Source of the DNA: Syngnathus acus
Lineage: Eukaryota > Chordata > Actinopteri > Syngnathiformes > Syngnathidae
Reading direction: 5' to 3'
Length of the DNA stretch: 64,000 nucleotides
Assembly: GCF_901709675.1 (NCBI RefSeq)
Contig: NC_051097.1
Location: 5,644,039 to 5,708,038 of the forward strand
The notes under the pieces are model-generated. The model was not told the origin of the DNA and searched no databases. It saw nothing but the letters and a program-made list of their open reading frames with translations. Each line of letters opens with the position of its first letter. Positions within the stretch are counted from its first letter, which is position 1. Both the position numbers and the translations under genes were made by a program. Positions 25,692 to 38,900 of this stretch are shown here, piece by piece.

Positions 25692-25959
25692 GGGAATAAT
25701 TAACACAATGTGATGGATGTGAAAAGTGGATACAACTAGACAAAATAAAGATATGTGACTGACAGGTAATCAGTTCAGTGTGCGTCACCCAAGTGAGCTG
25801 TCATGATGATGGCGGCTTTAACTTTAAGTGGAAATTAAATTTCACGCCACAAAAATGAAAGTCAACCGCCACCTGGCTTGTTGTAAAACACGACAGTCTT
25901 GACGCGTTACGCTGTTGCCACCTCCTGGTCAGTATTTGAAATGCAACTTCTGGGAACCC

Positions 25960-26225
25960 TATAATTGCCAGTATCTTGGTGGCGTGGCCCAGTGGTGGTG
26001 TTTGCCTCGCAACTTTGGGGTCTGGAGTCGATCCTCAACCCTGGTCACCATGTCAAAGTGTCTTTGAGCTAGACATTTAACCCCAATTTGCTCCCAATGT
26101 GAACCTGCCAGTGCCTTGCATGGCAGCGGCCTGGCATTGGTGTACGACTCTCTGTGTGAATGTGAGTCATTGTAAAGTGCTTTGGGCACCATGTGGTGTC
26201 GATAAAGCGCTATATTAACACATTC
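25960..26225 (+). mobile_element. tRNA-derived SINE (plus strand)
   Basis: The head has an A-box-like TGGCCCAGTGGT and a B-box-like GGAGTCGATCC with tRNA-like spacing. The tail (about 26155-26215) carries TGTAAAGTGCTTTGGGCACC and AAAGCGCTATAT, the LINE-type 3' end common to many fish SINEs. It sits between the convergent borealin-like and edf1 genes. The family name is not assigned. Confidence 0.75.
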
Positions 26226-26493
26226 CATTTACCAAAAAGAGAACACCTTGAAGTGTGAAATGTCAGTTTATTTGCAATGAAAACTAAGCAGAACATTAGA
26301 AAGGCTTTGCACTGTTAATGACATCCATGTCAACTGTCGCTAAGTGAGCGAAACTAATGCCATGGCTCAAGCACGTTTGGCCATCAGCATGCTGGCAACT
26401 GTTTTACCTCAGCAAGTATTATCATCACACCAGGGTGGGTGGAAGCAAAAGAACCAAAAAGCCAAAGCTCTCATGCATTGTGTGACATTTTGT

Positions 26494-26499
26494 TTTATT
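26494..26499 (-). terminator. edf1: poly(A) signal of edf1
   Basis: AATAAA on the minus strand (TTTATT on plus) lies about 125 bases beyond the edf1 stop. The two convergent genes thus end roughly 750 bases apart, separated by the SINE. Confidence 0.65.
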
Positions 26500-26623
26500 G
26501 TGTCTGTGTGTAGCCTGTGATGCGGAGTGTCCAGTCAGTTCCTTTGGCAGGAATGCTGGACTCATCAGCCCGGGGAAGGGAAGGGGGTTGGGCTAGGGAA
26601 GGGCTGATTTCGAGGCTTTATCT

Positions 26624-28358
26624 TCATTTCGTCTTGGATTTGGGCTCCAGTGGTTGACCAATTTCCTTCCCGCGCAGCTTCATACCTGCAGCGCAAATAT
26701 CACAAATGGGCACCGCATGTCACGCATCAGAAAAAAACTAAATTTCATGAAGTAGTCATTGAAAGCGAGGAGATAAAATTTTTTAAAAAATTCTAAATTA
26801 TATACAATTCAAAGGGAAAATATTTATGATTCCTTTAAGGTTGTTTGTGCAAAAAATAAGCATTAGTGATGAAGCGTTAACAAGCACTGATTACCAATGG
26901 CTCTCTCAATCTTCCCCATGACCTGGTTGCTGGGGATGGCTTTCCCACTTTCATAGTCGGCAATCACTTGTGGCTTCTCGTTGATTTTCTGGACACACAT
27001 ACATACAGACACACAAAGGGGTTTTCATAACCAACTGAAGCAGGTGTATTTTTGGTGTATGTTTTGCGTGGCATCCTCACAGTGGCGAGGTCCTTCTGGG
27101 TCAATCCTCTATCCTGGCGGCCTTTCTGGATGACCTTGCCCACCTCCAAGGAGACCCTATCGTGATGCAGCTCCTCTGTCTCGCGGTCCAGTTTGGCCGT
27201 GTTCTTGCTGACCAGGTGTTGTTTGTTCTGCCCTGCAGCCCCTTGGAGTCAGAGCAGAGCAAACTATTATCACGGCAACGCCTTTACAGCACACTGCATT
27301 TTCATCAGCATCGTTAGTTACATTTCTTGGTGGTCTCCACGTCCTCGCCGCGTCTCTGAGCAGTGGTGATCGCCTTCAGGAAAAGATTTTCAAAAATACT
27401 CGCTCAAAAGATAAAATAATGCATCTTGATTGCATCCTTTTTTTTTTTTTTAGTCATAGCCAATGATTTTTTATTAGTCAGCCAATGATTCAAAACATGC
27501 GTTTTGAACTGAATACAAACATTACAAGCTAATCATTGCCCAAATCAAAGATGTACATGATAAAATCAAACACCAGCTATCACTAAATAGCCTTCAAAAG
27601 CAGGGATATAAACGGTGACATTAATTTAAAAAAAAAAAAAAAAAAGGACACCATGAAGGAAATGAGCGTATAACCATTTAGCTATTAAAGATGGTATTAC
27701 AGCACACACCCAATATAGACACGAGTTGGATCAAAACTGCGCAAATAAGGACGGTGTTTACGTCACACTTGGAGGAGCTAGTGTTAGCTAAAGCTAACTA
27801 GATACAAATGCACGAACAACACTGTTGGATATCATCAGACACCATAATTGTTTCTACAATTTGAATTTTAAATAGTATAAGTCAGTTGTTTGAATGTGAA
27901 ATGGGAGGCAAGTGGTTCGGTGACATGGTGGCTAGTGAAAGTTGGCCTGAATGTTAGCTGGTCTGCCTTTATTTGCAAATGTCACCAAGCTACAAAAGCG
28001 GCGTGACGAGTTGGACTGGCCCACCTTAAACGTCAAACTATTACACTCACACTTTAAACGCGTCACATTTTCAAGAGTTTGTATCTTCTTGAGGCCATTC
28101 ATAACACGATTGTTTTCTTTGTGATTGTCACGTCCCACGAAGCACTAACTTGCTAGCCAGGCGACTGACGAAATCGCTATGGTATGACGATTTTATAGAT
28201 CCTTTCCCAAATCCTTTCAGGGTTTCGATGTGACTGTGTGGGCTAATTACTCACTAGAAAGATGCGAAATGACATGGTACCTGCTTGGACTTAGCCTGAG
28301 CACCGGTCGGCCCCTTCTTCCTCAAAACAGTCACGGTGTCCCAGTCGCTTTCGGCCAT
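26624..28358 (-). CDS. edf1: Edf1 / multiprotein bridging factor 1
   Basis: Five exons on the minus strand: 28358-28281, 27373-27322, 27241-27081, 26988-26895 and 26685-26624, giving exactly 148 residues, the vertebrate family length. The start [19 protein letters not shown] is the diagnostic MBF1 N-terminus. Exons 2-3 give [20 protein letters not shown] and the basic linker. Exons 3-5 encode the Cro/C1-type helix-turn-helix (about 81-135, LTQKDLAT, then VIADYES and [15 protein letters not shown]). The tail [15 protein letters not shown] is the lysine-rich end. The protein bridges TBP and bZIP or nuclear-receptor activators and binds stalled, collided ribosomes. All splice sites are canonical and every junction keeps frame. 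A GC-richer 5' flank lies around 28360-28560. Confidence 0.96.
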
Positions 28359-31200
28359 TTTCTTAGCTATGTGTAATATTAAGGCTCAAAATATAAAAAT
28401 AACGTGGCAAATGTCGAGTTTTCGATGCTATTTGTGGCCACCACACGTCTTCCTCTATAACTACTATGCACCACGCGTGTTTTCCAAAGCTTTATTGACA
28501 ACACGAGATATAGTTGGACAAAAGCAACGTCAGGCAGAGGAGTATCCGTAAACAGTAGTTCCTGTTTCTCTTTTGGTCGTTGGATTTTACGTTTAGAAGC
28601 GGTTATTAAAAATAGAAAAATGACTCGTTATTTCATTTTCAGTTTAATATGGAAATACAAAGATTTAAATTGATTTTCTAAAATTTTCTCCGGAAAAAAC
28701 AAAATGGCAATTTTATTTTCATTTTATATTTCTAAATTTAAATAGAATATAGCACGAGACATAAATAAAAATTAACTGCTTGGATATTTGTGCGTGGTCA
28801 AATCCACTGGGTCGGGGCAGCGCCTCTTGATGACGTCAAGCAACAGAATGGATGAAAGACAGTACGTTGACGTTTAAGATTGTAGTTTTGCGAAAATTAG
28901 ATTGTAGTTCGGCGAAAAAAAAGACTAATTTTGCGAAGAAACTATTATTAGGAGGGATTTCCAACAATCCGACCCATAGAAACACTGCAACCTTTATAAT
29001 AAGTTAATAGTTCTTTTATTCTTTTGACATTAGTTAGAATAAATCTCGGGGGGGGGTCTGATCAAATTGCTGACCCCCCACCCCCGTCAGTCCAGGGCTC
29101 ACTGTTCAAACATGGGAGGGGGAATTTATTCCCACAGGTTGACTTATTCCACCAGGGCTGCTGTTAGAATTAGTACCCCCCTGTAACTTTGCTTGGAAGA
29201 GGGTACCGTCTTCAAATTTGCTAAAAAAAAAAAAAAAACACTATTCAATGACAACATATGTTTACCTTTGACTTTTGCCATTTGCACCATTAGTAAGAAA
29301 GGAAACGCTGCTGTGACCTATGACTTTTGTCTAATAATCTTAGCCAGCGTCCTCTCAAGACTGATCCGGGACCAGCCACTGCTGACCCTTGCTGGGCTGA
29401 GAATAATTGCACAGCCTGCCTTTGCAGCTTGGATACCACCAGTTTGAGATGCTAAATATACACGACTGGTGAGTTTGAAAAGCTCAGGCGTAGAGATAGT
29501 ATACTTAGACTTGAAATCTACACCTTGTCCATTGTGCACGGACGGGGGCGTTGTATTATGTCTAACATCCAGCCACTGCGATTTGGTATTTTTGAGTGAG
29601 TTTGACATATTAGTTCATCATAAAAACCACAAACCAGTTTATTTTACCTTTTAAAAATGCTTAAATATTATCCCTTTATTAGACAAGAGACAGGGCAAGC
29701 ATGACAATTGAATAAAAACTTGCATGCGAGGCGATTCAAATAAAGCCAAGATGGCTGCTTCTAAGAAATGTCTTCCTGTTTCTCCTGAACCAAGGTCACA
29801 TATAAACGCATTAACAGGCAGTTATCATCTGTTCCCCATCCCCCCAACCACAGATATTTTGCTTTGTCTGACAGTATTAGAGAGTGCGTAACAACTTCTT
29901 AACCTCGTTTTTTATTATTTTAAAAACTTTATTTCCCACAGCATAAATTGAAAGTCAAAAATGTATCAAAGCTCTCTTTACATATAGTAACTATAGTTAA
30001 TTTTAAGTTTTACCTGTCTTTCAAAAAAAATTATTAACTCTAATGACATCTTCCTTGGTGCAACTTCCAATTCTCATGGTCCTGTAAATAGGATCAGATT
30101 TATTTATTTCCACAATTTTATTGACTGGCTCCTGTGGATAAACGTCGTTAAAACAACAAAGCAAGTGGCGGCCCAAGACTTTTGCACGCTACTGTACGTG
30201 TATATCTTTTCAAAAGGAGCAGACCGTCTCAAGTTGCAACAAATCATCTGCGCGCCACCGATACTTTGCTGAACATTCCTCGGTCACCTGTTTCGTCTTA
30301 GCAGCACATGTCAGCAAGTGAGTGAAGACAAAGTCAGCTGCTTTGCAAATTCATTTTATATCATCTACCAGTTAACTCTGAAATCACCGGCGCATGATAG
30401 CGAAGTAAACAATTTGTACAGTTGCTAGCCATGCTACTGAAAAGCGTATTTCAAGCGTACCAGCGAACCAGTACGCTTATTCAAACTCTTATTTATACAA
30501 TTATAACGTTTCAATTAATCAAACCATCAACTCTCTGCAAAATAATTTAAAAAGGTTTTAAATGTACTTATGAATTTTCTCATGGCCCAGTTCACATTTT
30601 CCACATACGTCTGGTGAAAGTGAACAGGAAGGGAGTTGATTATGTCCATCCAATTTGGAATACTTTATTTTACAAGTCACAACCGCAGAGGTAGAAGTGT
30701 ATTTTTTTTTTTCCACCTCCAACATAAAGATGTTATTGTACTCATGGCGTGCACAGAAAAGGCTCAGTCAGTGACACCAGTCATTCTGTCTCCGTTGTAC
30801 TCCGTTACCGGTGTTTCTTTGCGGAGAACCTTGTGTAACCTTTGACCTGCATCACTCACCTTTTATACTCTTTTATTTAGGATTGTTCAAAGACTAAATA
30901 TTTTATTGGTTTAACATGAATTATAAATTATGTGTTTGACTCCAAAATCTGAAATTTAATGAAAAATGTCAAATAATATACAATATGAAAAAAATAATGT
31001 ATTTTATTTATTCATATTTTATTTATTAATAAAATCCACTCCCAATAAATCGATAGTAATACAATTCTTGAAATAATAAATCAAAAAATCATCAATTAAC
31101 AATGTTAACATTTTATCAACCCTTTGCGAGTGTAAGCACATGCATTAATTGTCCAAGAATGAATTAGAATGTCTTTATTGAGGAATTTGAAACTTTGTGA
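28359..31200. other. edf1 5' flank and intergenic DNA
   Basis: The edf1 promoter must lie just above 28358; no TATA box is evident. A CRE palindrome TGACGTCA lies at 28831-28838. Next to it is an imperfect direct repeat at about 28877-28917 (AGATTGTAGTT followed by TTGCGAAAA or CGGCGAAAA). Bases 29040-29110 are G-rich then C-rich. No further gene is supported; frames at 29193-29654 show no coding features. Confidence 0.5.
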
Positions 31201-31299
31201 ATCATGGCAACGTGATCTCCATCCTTTCCTCCTTCGTACCTCCTCCCTTCTTTTCCTTCTCCTCCTCCTCCTCCCCCCAGCGAGTCCCTATGAGATCCC

Positions 31300-31442
31300 C
31301 TCGCGACACACTTTTCAAACAGTCTGGCTTCAGCCACAATGTGGAATCGCTAACCCAGGCACACACAGCGAGCTTCGTCGCGTTGCTTCTTCCTTCCCGC
31401 ACCAGGACAACGAAGAAAGGAGCGGAAAAACAAGCGTTCACG
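31300..31442 (+). other. sema4d: possible 5' noncoding exon of sema4d
   Basis: This CpG-containing block follows a pyrimidine-rich stretch (31220-31275) and ends at 31442 before GTGAGT. It contains no ATG opening a useful frame. Sema4d genes usually have long 5' introns and noncoding first exons, so this is a plausible distal leader. The start is arbitrary. Confidence 0.35.
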
Positions 31443-34400
31443 GTGAGTTGAAGTTCATCGAAATTCATTTGATTCCTTTTTTTTTTCAATTCTGCTGTGA
31501 TTGCTCGCTCGCTAGTCGCTGTTAAGTGCTGCCGTGTCGCGATGTGCATTACTTGAAGCTCGCTTGCACTTGTTGCTCCCCTACGGAGATAGGAACTCTA
31601 TTTTAGGCGTTCTTGTTAACACTTTTTTTACGAGACAGCGCCTTCTTTTTGGAGTTTTAAACGACTTGCATCGTTTGCAAGTCAATGTGCAGGGTTTGGA
31701 CAGTTAAGTTTAGAGTTCAAACGGTTCAAAGAGATACATGAAAGAGGAAAATATGGTCCGCGGCCTATTTGTGGTCCTCTGAGGGCATTAAATAAGGGCC
31801 AGGCTGGAGGTGGGGATAAACAAAAAATATACGAGAATACAAGTTGTAAGTATCTTCAGGTTTTACGTAAAAAATAAAATCTGAATTCTATGACGGTAAA
31901 TTATTTGATTCTTGATTAGATAATTTACTGATCCCAGGGGGGAAATTCTATGTTCCAGCATGTAATGATAGTCATATTCTTTTCTAAATGGACTTTTTTA
32001 CAGTTAAAATAATTTCTCAAAAGTTATAATGTTAAAACAAATATCATCTGAATCTCATGAGAATACATATTTTATTTTGCAAGATAAAAGTGGATTTGAT
32101 CTCGGGGAAAGCCTTATTTTTCAAGAGAAGTCTTTTAATTATAATTTGTATTATTTAAAAAAAAAATGTCTGAGTAAACAGCAATCTTAAGAGAATAGTC
32201 ATGTTTTTGGGAGATAGAGAAACAAGTCACAAGACTAATGTTGTAATTTTGCATGGGGAAGTAAAGCACATATATGAATTCTTTGTTAAATTTCAACATC
32301 ATTCTTGATATTTTGACATTTTGTCCCGTGGTTCCGTTTTTTAACAGCACCTCACTTATGATGGCCGCTTTAAAGAACATAAGACGTAAATTATTTGATG
32401 CCAAATATTCACTCCACACGAACGCATAACTAATAAACCAGCATTACATAAGCTGCAGACTTTTTCAGACTTTATTTTTACTACTCGGAAGAGCCATTCT
32501 GGCACCCAAAGGTCATTGGGAGGTTTCTGGCCTTGACACGTATAAATTGAAGGCTGCGCTTTCAACCATAACAATAGGATGACGTTTATAGGCTGTGATC
32601 TTGCCTACCTCATCACCTCCATGTACTGTATATGATATGATGGGTTAAAAGTGATACATCTTTGGAACTTGTTTGTTGTCACTCTTCCGTGCGTTGTGTT
32701 AATGCTACATGAAAAAAGGGAAGTGTTAGACGGTGTTTTACTTTTATTTGGTTAATGGCACCCATATACAGGAAATGATATGTGATATACTGTATGCAAA
32801 TGTTGCGTTAGCATACCAACCATTTTTCTCAGTTTCACATGATACCTGATGATGGTGTAAGAAGATCCAGTGTGTGGGAGTTTACTGAAATGTGCAACTG
32901 GAGTTTTTCAATCGTTTCACCTGCAAAGGAAAGGGGGGCAGTTGTTTCACTTCACATAGACCACCCCACCAGTTTCCCTCAAGGCTGGTACCGCTACATC
33001 CCCCGATTCCTCTCGAGTAAAATGTCAGTCAGGTCAGAACATCTCGTGTAATTCTCCCACGCCATTAAGTTTATTTGCACTGCGAGGCCTTGTCGATACG
33101 ATGGCCTGTCCGTTGTGTTGTGTGATACCCGGGCCAGTGCTCGGGGGTTGCATATAGCAAGCTAGCCCGAACAGGATATTACTTGTGCTCGTTCACCAGC
33201 GGACAAATCATTAAACAGCTGGCAGTTGTGTTGCGTGCGCTGACTTTGCCTCAGGTTAGAGGTTGTATGTTGCGAGTTTGTCTTAGATCCTTTTTGAAAG
33301 GTTATGAAATGCCGGTAGAAGCGATTGGCATATTGCTTCTATTTGTTCTTCAGACACTGATCCCCCCCTTAATAGCTCCCTTTTGTTTCCAGGGTACTTT
33401 TAGATTGCACAACTTAGAACTTAAGAGAAACAGTAAAAAAAAAAAAAATCCACGCGCTCGGAGTAATAAATGATCAGTCTGTTTGCTTTTTCTTTAGCTT
33501 TTTGTTACAACCTCTTTCCTTAGCAATCATCTTCGCTTCTCTAGAGGCTCCTTGTTTTCCACTCTTAATCAATTTGAAGTCTTCTGCGGTTCACCATTAG
33601 TCACTAAACACGTTAACTTCCACCCGGGGTTGTCCATGTGAGGGTTTTGACGTACGACTTGCGCCCACCCGTATCGTTCTAGCTATGCAGTTTCAGGTCA
33701 AGGGTGCGGCCTCTGGTGCTCTGATGTTGAGGTGTGCGGGTGCTGTGTTGCCTCCACACGTCAGACATCTGGGCGAGGCCTACACCACCCCCTCACCTAA
33801 CACTACTACCCATACTCGACAGCCACAACAATGCCCCTTCCCACTCCCCCAGGCTGCAATCATTTGTTATTGGCAGGGAGGGGCACCATCTGGCTTCATA
33901 CACCAGACATGCCTGTAGAGGCATTTGGTGTGTGTGTGTTTGTGTGTTACTGGTCATGCATAATGCACGACTGACTGCATTCCAAAGACGTTTTGGCGGC
34001 CCATAGATCAAACCTTCGAATAAACTGATAACAAGGACGTATCTGAAGAAGTCAGAAGCATTTTTCGCACAGAGATCACGTTAAATGACTGTATCAAAAG
34101 CTAGCTGTAACCAAATCCACTGTAGTTATTAAAATAGGCTCCACTTTGTGATCTGGTCGGTGATCGGTTTATTTGAACTCCCTGATGGATGATTGATCTA
34201 AAAAGTTGTTTTCCCAGGCAAGTGCTTTAGAAGTGCTATCCGCGGCAAAAGCTTCCCAGGCCTTGCTGACGACATAACTGAGTGCAGTGCAAAGCTCAGC
34301 CAACTTGGCTGTGTGTGTGTGTGTGTTTTTTTTTTTTAAAGTTCCCAGCGTTTAGTGTTGCCGAGGGCACGGAGCTGGAAGGGAATGGCAGTGGGAAAGC

Positions 34401-34849
34401 AGCCCACATACACTATATTCTGTTTGTTGTGTTTGTCGTCTTCCTCCTATCTGTCTAATTACCATCTGCATGCAGGGCAAGTTTGACTTCTACAAGAGGC
34501 AGATTTTAATCTTTCCCCTGCTTGCTGGTCAACAAAAAATTCACACAACTCCACAGAATCTCCCCAGTGATACCTCTTCAACGTTTTTATTCTGTTAGTG
34601 CCTTATGATGTCCAAATTTTGAGCTTCCAAAATAAAATGCTTTCCAAGTTATGCCCCCTGGAAATTTGGGTGCCACGCCCACTTTCGGTGTTGCACAGAA
34701 AATGTTGGCCCTCAAGGACGGAGTTTGAGACCCCAGGTTTAACAGCTGCACACTCCTGAGTGCTCAAAGGAGAGAAGAAAGCAACCCCCGTCACAATAGA
34801 CACACTCCCACATGACCCCTCCCCCCTCATCTCTCGCTTGGTTCCTCCT

Positions 34850-35068
34850 CCTCCTCGAGTCGATTGTGTGCATAGAGGTTTTCCAGGGACGAGACCTGCA
34901 CAGTAGCAGAGCGCCGCCCTTTTTTACACGGCAGACGACGGAAACAGGCGTGGGTGATGATGACAGTCATATTTGGATGATAAAATCGTTCCGTTTGTCT
35001 GTCATGCACCGACAACACCGAGCGGAAAAATCTCTCCACCTGCACAATCTTCCCCCGCCGTCGTCATG
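34850..35068 (+). other. sema4d: possible alternative first exon of sema4d
   Basis: This GC-rich block ends with GTCGTCATG directly before GTAAGA (donor at 35069). An ATG therefore forms the last codon of the exon, in phase 0, with G at -3. The next candidate exon (37108-37223) is open in that phase. See the finding on the N-terminal extension. Confidence 0.35.
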
Positions 35069-35559
35069 GTAAGACTCTTGCCTCCTGTGTTATTGCTCCA
35101 GAAATCACATTTTGTGCTGTGTGGATTCACTTGCATGGTTCGTGCTATTTTTACTCCGCCCAGTGGAAGTAAATAATGCAGTATTGTGGGTGATTGCACT
35201 TTCTGGGTATTTGTGGGACTTTTTGTTAGGTGGGGAGGGGAAATTGTGACAAGAGGTAGATTGGAGATTCCAGCTATTCCTTTCTTTTCAAAGTCACCAC
35301 AGTTTTTTTGGGGGCTTTTTTTTTTACCCATATTTTAAATAATATTGAGTACTGCTAATCCTGTTAAGGTCACTGCAGACTGGTTAGCTAGGATGCTAGC
35401 TATGCCCAAGGATGAGCACTTGATTGATGCTAAACATGACAACCACTGAAACTAAAATATTATATCATAAACATCTGGGGCCAGTACCAGTTGATCATCA
35501 TTTAGATTGATTCATTATTTATTATTTAATTTCTTTGAATCCTCATGATTTGGGCCTCC

Positions 35560-35720
35560 CAAGAGTAAATATTGTCAGATTTCTGTGGCCCATTTGCGGT
35601 CCTCCATGAACAACATTTTTTGTGTTGAATCAAAGTTAAACACTTGTAAACATCTGCTTTTACTTTTGGAAACAATGATAAACATGTTTTGTCTTTTTTT
35701 TTCCAGACATTAAAAGCCAA
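35560..35720. repeat. interspersed repeat fragment, same family as 60906-61290
   Basis: The stretch at about 35640-35690 (CATCTGCTTTTACTTTTGG, then AACAATGATAA) matches 61210-61245 with few changes. Both follow a sequence with GTCCTCCATGAA or GTCCTTCATGAA. It is one of at least three dispersed copies in this window. Confidence 0.55.
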
Positions 35721-37107
35721 ACGAGTAACTGAATTGTAAAGAGAATGGGAAAGACCAGAAAGGGAATTTTCTTTACCTCACTTCCCTTTTAATTCTGTAA
35801 TTACTTTGTGGATTTTCTGGATTTACAATTTGAAATAATGCTTTGTTTTTCAATTTTTAAAAAAAATTTCAGTGTATGAAATGAACCTTCTCTTGGAGTA
35901 ACAGTCATTGCAGTAAAGACGTTTTGGTTGAGAGACTGAAGAAAGCGGAACTAAAGCATTAACCTGTGATGGCCATGGCTCATAAAATTCAATGACTGTC
36001 TTGTTAAGAACTGCTGCTAGTACATGAAAGCATCCGTTTGAAGGCAGCGGAACATCAGAGCAGACATTAAATGTCCAATTTTTACGTGATCAATTTACAG
36101 AGACTGCCTAATGGAATTGGGGGATTGTTAAAAAAAAACGACCTTTTTGGTTTTGATAATCTGTTTTGGATTATGTACTTACTGTCCATTTTAAAGAATG
36201 TCGTAAAACGGAAAAAAAAAAAATTTTAGCGTGCATTGCTTGAAAAATTGGAATAGCAACACTCATCTGCTTACGGGGCGGGGCTTTGATGGGTCACAAT
36301 CTGTGTTTTTTTTTTTATACTAACACATAATAGCGTATTAATCTAGGAATCCAATGTGGCTCTTGTAATCCCGTAAACATGGGATGAGATGAAGAGCTAA
36401 TACCTGATTTTGGTGTTAGGTACAGCATGCATCACATTAAAATATCCTCTTCCAATAACTTCATAAATATTATTTAGGACGATTTGTAGCGATGAAATTG
36501 TTTGTTTTACTCATGTTTTTGGCAAAACAATCCATATTAAAGTTTTTTATATGTCACTTTCTGAAGTTAATCAAAGAAAAAAGGGAATTGTTTTTATTTG
36601 ACCTAAATACACAAAGTATTGAAAACCCAAAAAGGTTTGTGCAAATGAGTGATAACATTTTTCAGTCTTGAATTTTGATTAAAAAAAAAAAGACAATTAA
36701 TTTTACAGAATAGAGCCTGATTTTAATTGCTATTTAACGAAATGGAGAGCAATCTTTGACATCTTTTTTTTTTTTTTCTTCAGCCGCATTTCTCCCTGTG
36801 TGTTCTTTTGATAGCAATTATACCATTTGCTTTCTACTGAGGGGATTACGTATCTCTGTTTAGCTAGCTGGCCCGCTGAGTCGAGGGGTGTGGGGGGGGT
36901 CTGCTTCAGTCTCCACGGTAACAGTATCCCACAGATCTCGTCTCGGAGAGAGCGGGCCTCGTCAGTGCAATTGTGAGCCACTGAAGCATGCCTGCTAAGT
37001 TTGGAATCATTTCACAGCCTGATTGTCATTTTGTGTCTACCCGATGACCAATCACAGTTAAAGGAATTTCAATTCACGCTAACTATCCTTTTCATTTTTC
37101 TCAGCAG

Positions 37108-37223
37108 ACTGGCATTTTGAGAATCCCCGGGCTTCATCCTCAACCTGTTTCAACTGTGAAAGTGGGAAAGTGCGACAGCGTTTTAATGAACGACTACACG
37201 CTAGCCGACGCCGTGATGGATAA
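37108..37223 (+). other. sema4d: probable 5' exon of sema4d, fully open frame
   Basis: A TTCTCAGCAG acceptor (NAGNAG type, 37101-37107) and a GTAAGTG donor at 37224 bound a 116-base exon. One frame is open over all 38 codons and contains two ATGs; the second (37216) has G at -3 and G at +4. Its phase-2 end joins in frame to the exon at 45814-45947 that carries the signal peptide. It is either a 5' UTR exon that happens to be open or an N-terminal extension. Confidence 0.45.
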
Positions 37224-38559
37224 GTAAGTGACGTCTCCTTGTCACGCATGTGTCACGCGAAACTCTGGCTAGCTTGATTATTCAGTGTGAAAGTAAGACA
37301 AGGAGTGCTGTGGCTGCTTAAGCAATAACACTGCACTCACTCTCCGGGAAGTGTTATTTGAGTGTTCCAGTACACTACCCGAGGGGAGATGGGGTAAGAG
37401 AGTTCATGACACAGAGGAGTAACTGGTTATGGTTGTGTGGGTGTTGGAACTGTTTTGCCCCCCCTGAGAGTGTATGACATTTGCACTAATTTGCATTTAT
37501 TGTTACCACAGACAACTGTTTCCAATAATTTCCTCATTAATATTTTCATGGAGAATTTGGGTGCTGTCAGCAAAAACAGGTTTGCATGCTATCAGTGGTC
37601 ATAATAAGCGGAATGAGTACAAGAGGCCCGGCCGGGTGAGTCAGCTGAAAGGGATCTTCGCAAACAACAAGGCGGCCAGTTCCTATTATGAGGCAACCTC
37701 ATGATAGCCCAATATCAAGTTTGAAAATAAAACGAAAGTCTTTAATTCAGGGGCTCGGCAATATAAAGTGAGAGTTTTAGGAGTAAGCCATGATGTTGTT
37801 GACGAGCTGTGCGTCTCTGATGAAAGGTATCTGGGCAACCAGAAGGATGGAAAAGGAGGGGGAGGAGTCGCCCTTTTTTTTTTTCTTTTGTGCGACCGTG
37901 TTGTTATACGATGGTTCAATAGTGAAGAATGATAAATGTTATTTCAAAAGGAAGTGAGGGGAAAAGTTGGAGGAGGTGCCCCCAAAGCGGCTACAGGGAA
38001 CAAAGTCCCCCCCTCCCCTCCTCAACATGCAACTACTTAACATTCACACAAAAGAAGCCAAAAATGCTTCGTATTTGCTTTCCAATTTGCACAAACACGC
38101 AAACAAAATGTCCCCTTTATTTCCTTGAAATAAACATTTGTTCAGTGTGGGATATCGGTCCACATTCCTTTTTGGACACAAGCATTCCATTCGATATTCC
38201 CAGATAGTCGAACCGGTCTGTTTCCGGGAGCCCTTTCCAACCTTTCAAAAAAAGTTAACCTTGTTCATATTTGCCTGTTTGGAACACTTTTTTTTTTTGT
38301 ATTTTGTGCGGTTTCATACTAGCGTTAAAGCTTGGCCTCCAGCTGTACACAAGCTTTTGGTTTGAGGAAAGTTTGAAAAGCCAGATTTGCCTCTGTAATC
38401 CTCTTCAACACAACACCCCTCCTCCCGTCCCGAGTAGGATTTCACCAAACAGGAATTTCATCCTCTCTCACAACAAGTTTTTCCTCATGTAGTGAATAAT
38501 TTGGACAGAAAGCCGATTCCCAAAAATGAAGAGTACATGAAAAATAACCCGTAAAGCGT

Positions 38560-38900
38560 CGGTGTCAAACTCAAGGCCCGGGGGCCCAGATACGGCCCGC
38601 CACATCATTTTATGTGGCCCGCGAAGGTAAATTCTGCATCGACTTTATGTGTCAATACTAAAATTGCAAATTGTCTTCATATTTAAAAACTACAGATATT
38701 GCTAGCAATTTTTATTACCATTCATCTTTTGAAAACATTTGAACAATTTTTACTACTCTCTGATTTCAAAGCTAGTTATTCATTAGTTTGTTGTGTAGCC
38801 AATACTGTATATAATATAAGGCCTTAACAGTCATAATAACCCCCCGAAGGAAACTATGAGTACAATGCGGCCTGCAACGAAGATGAGTTTTACAGACCTG
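38560..38900. repeat. interspersed hAT-like repeat
   Basis: It begins with GTGTCAAACTCAAGGCCC and CCAGATACGGCCCGCC, and includes CATTTTATGTGGCCCG. Near the far end, GCGGCCTGCAACGAAGATGAG looks like the inverse of the start. Such ends are common in vertebrate nonautonomous hAT repeats. A related copy lies at 60906-61290. The family assignment is my pattern recognition, not a database match. Confidence 0.6.
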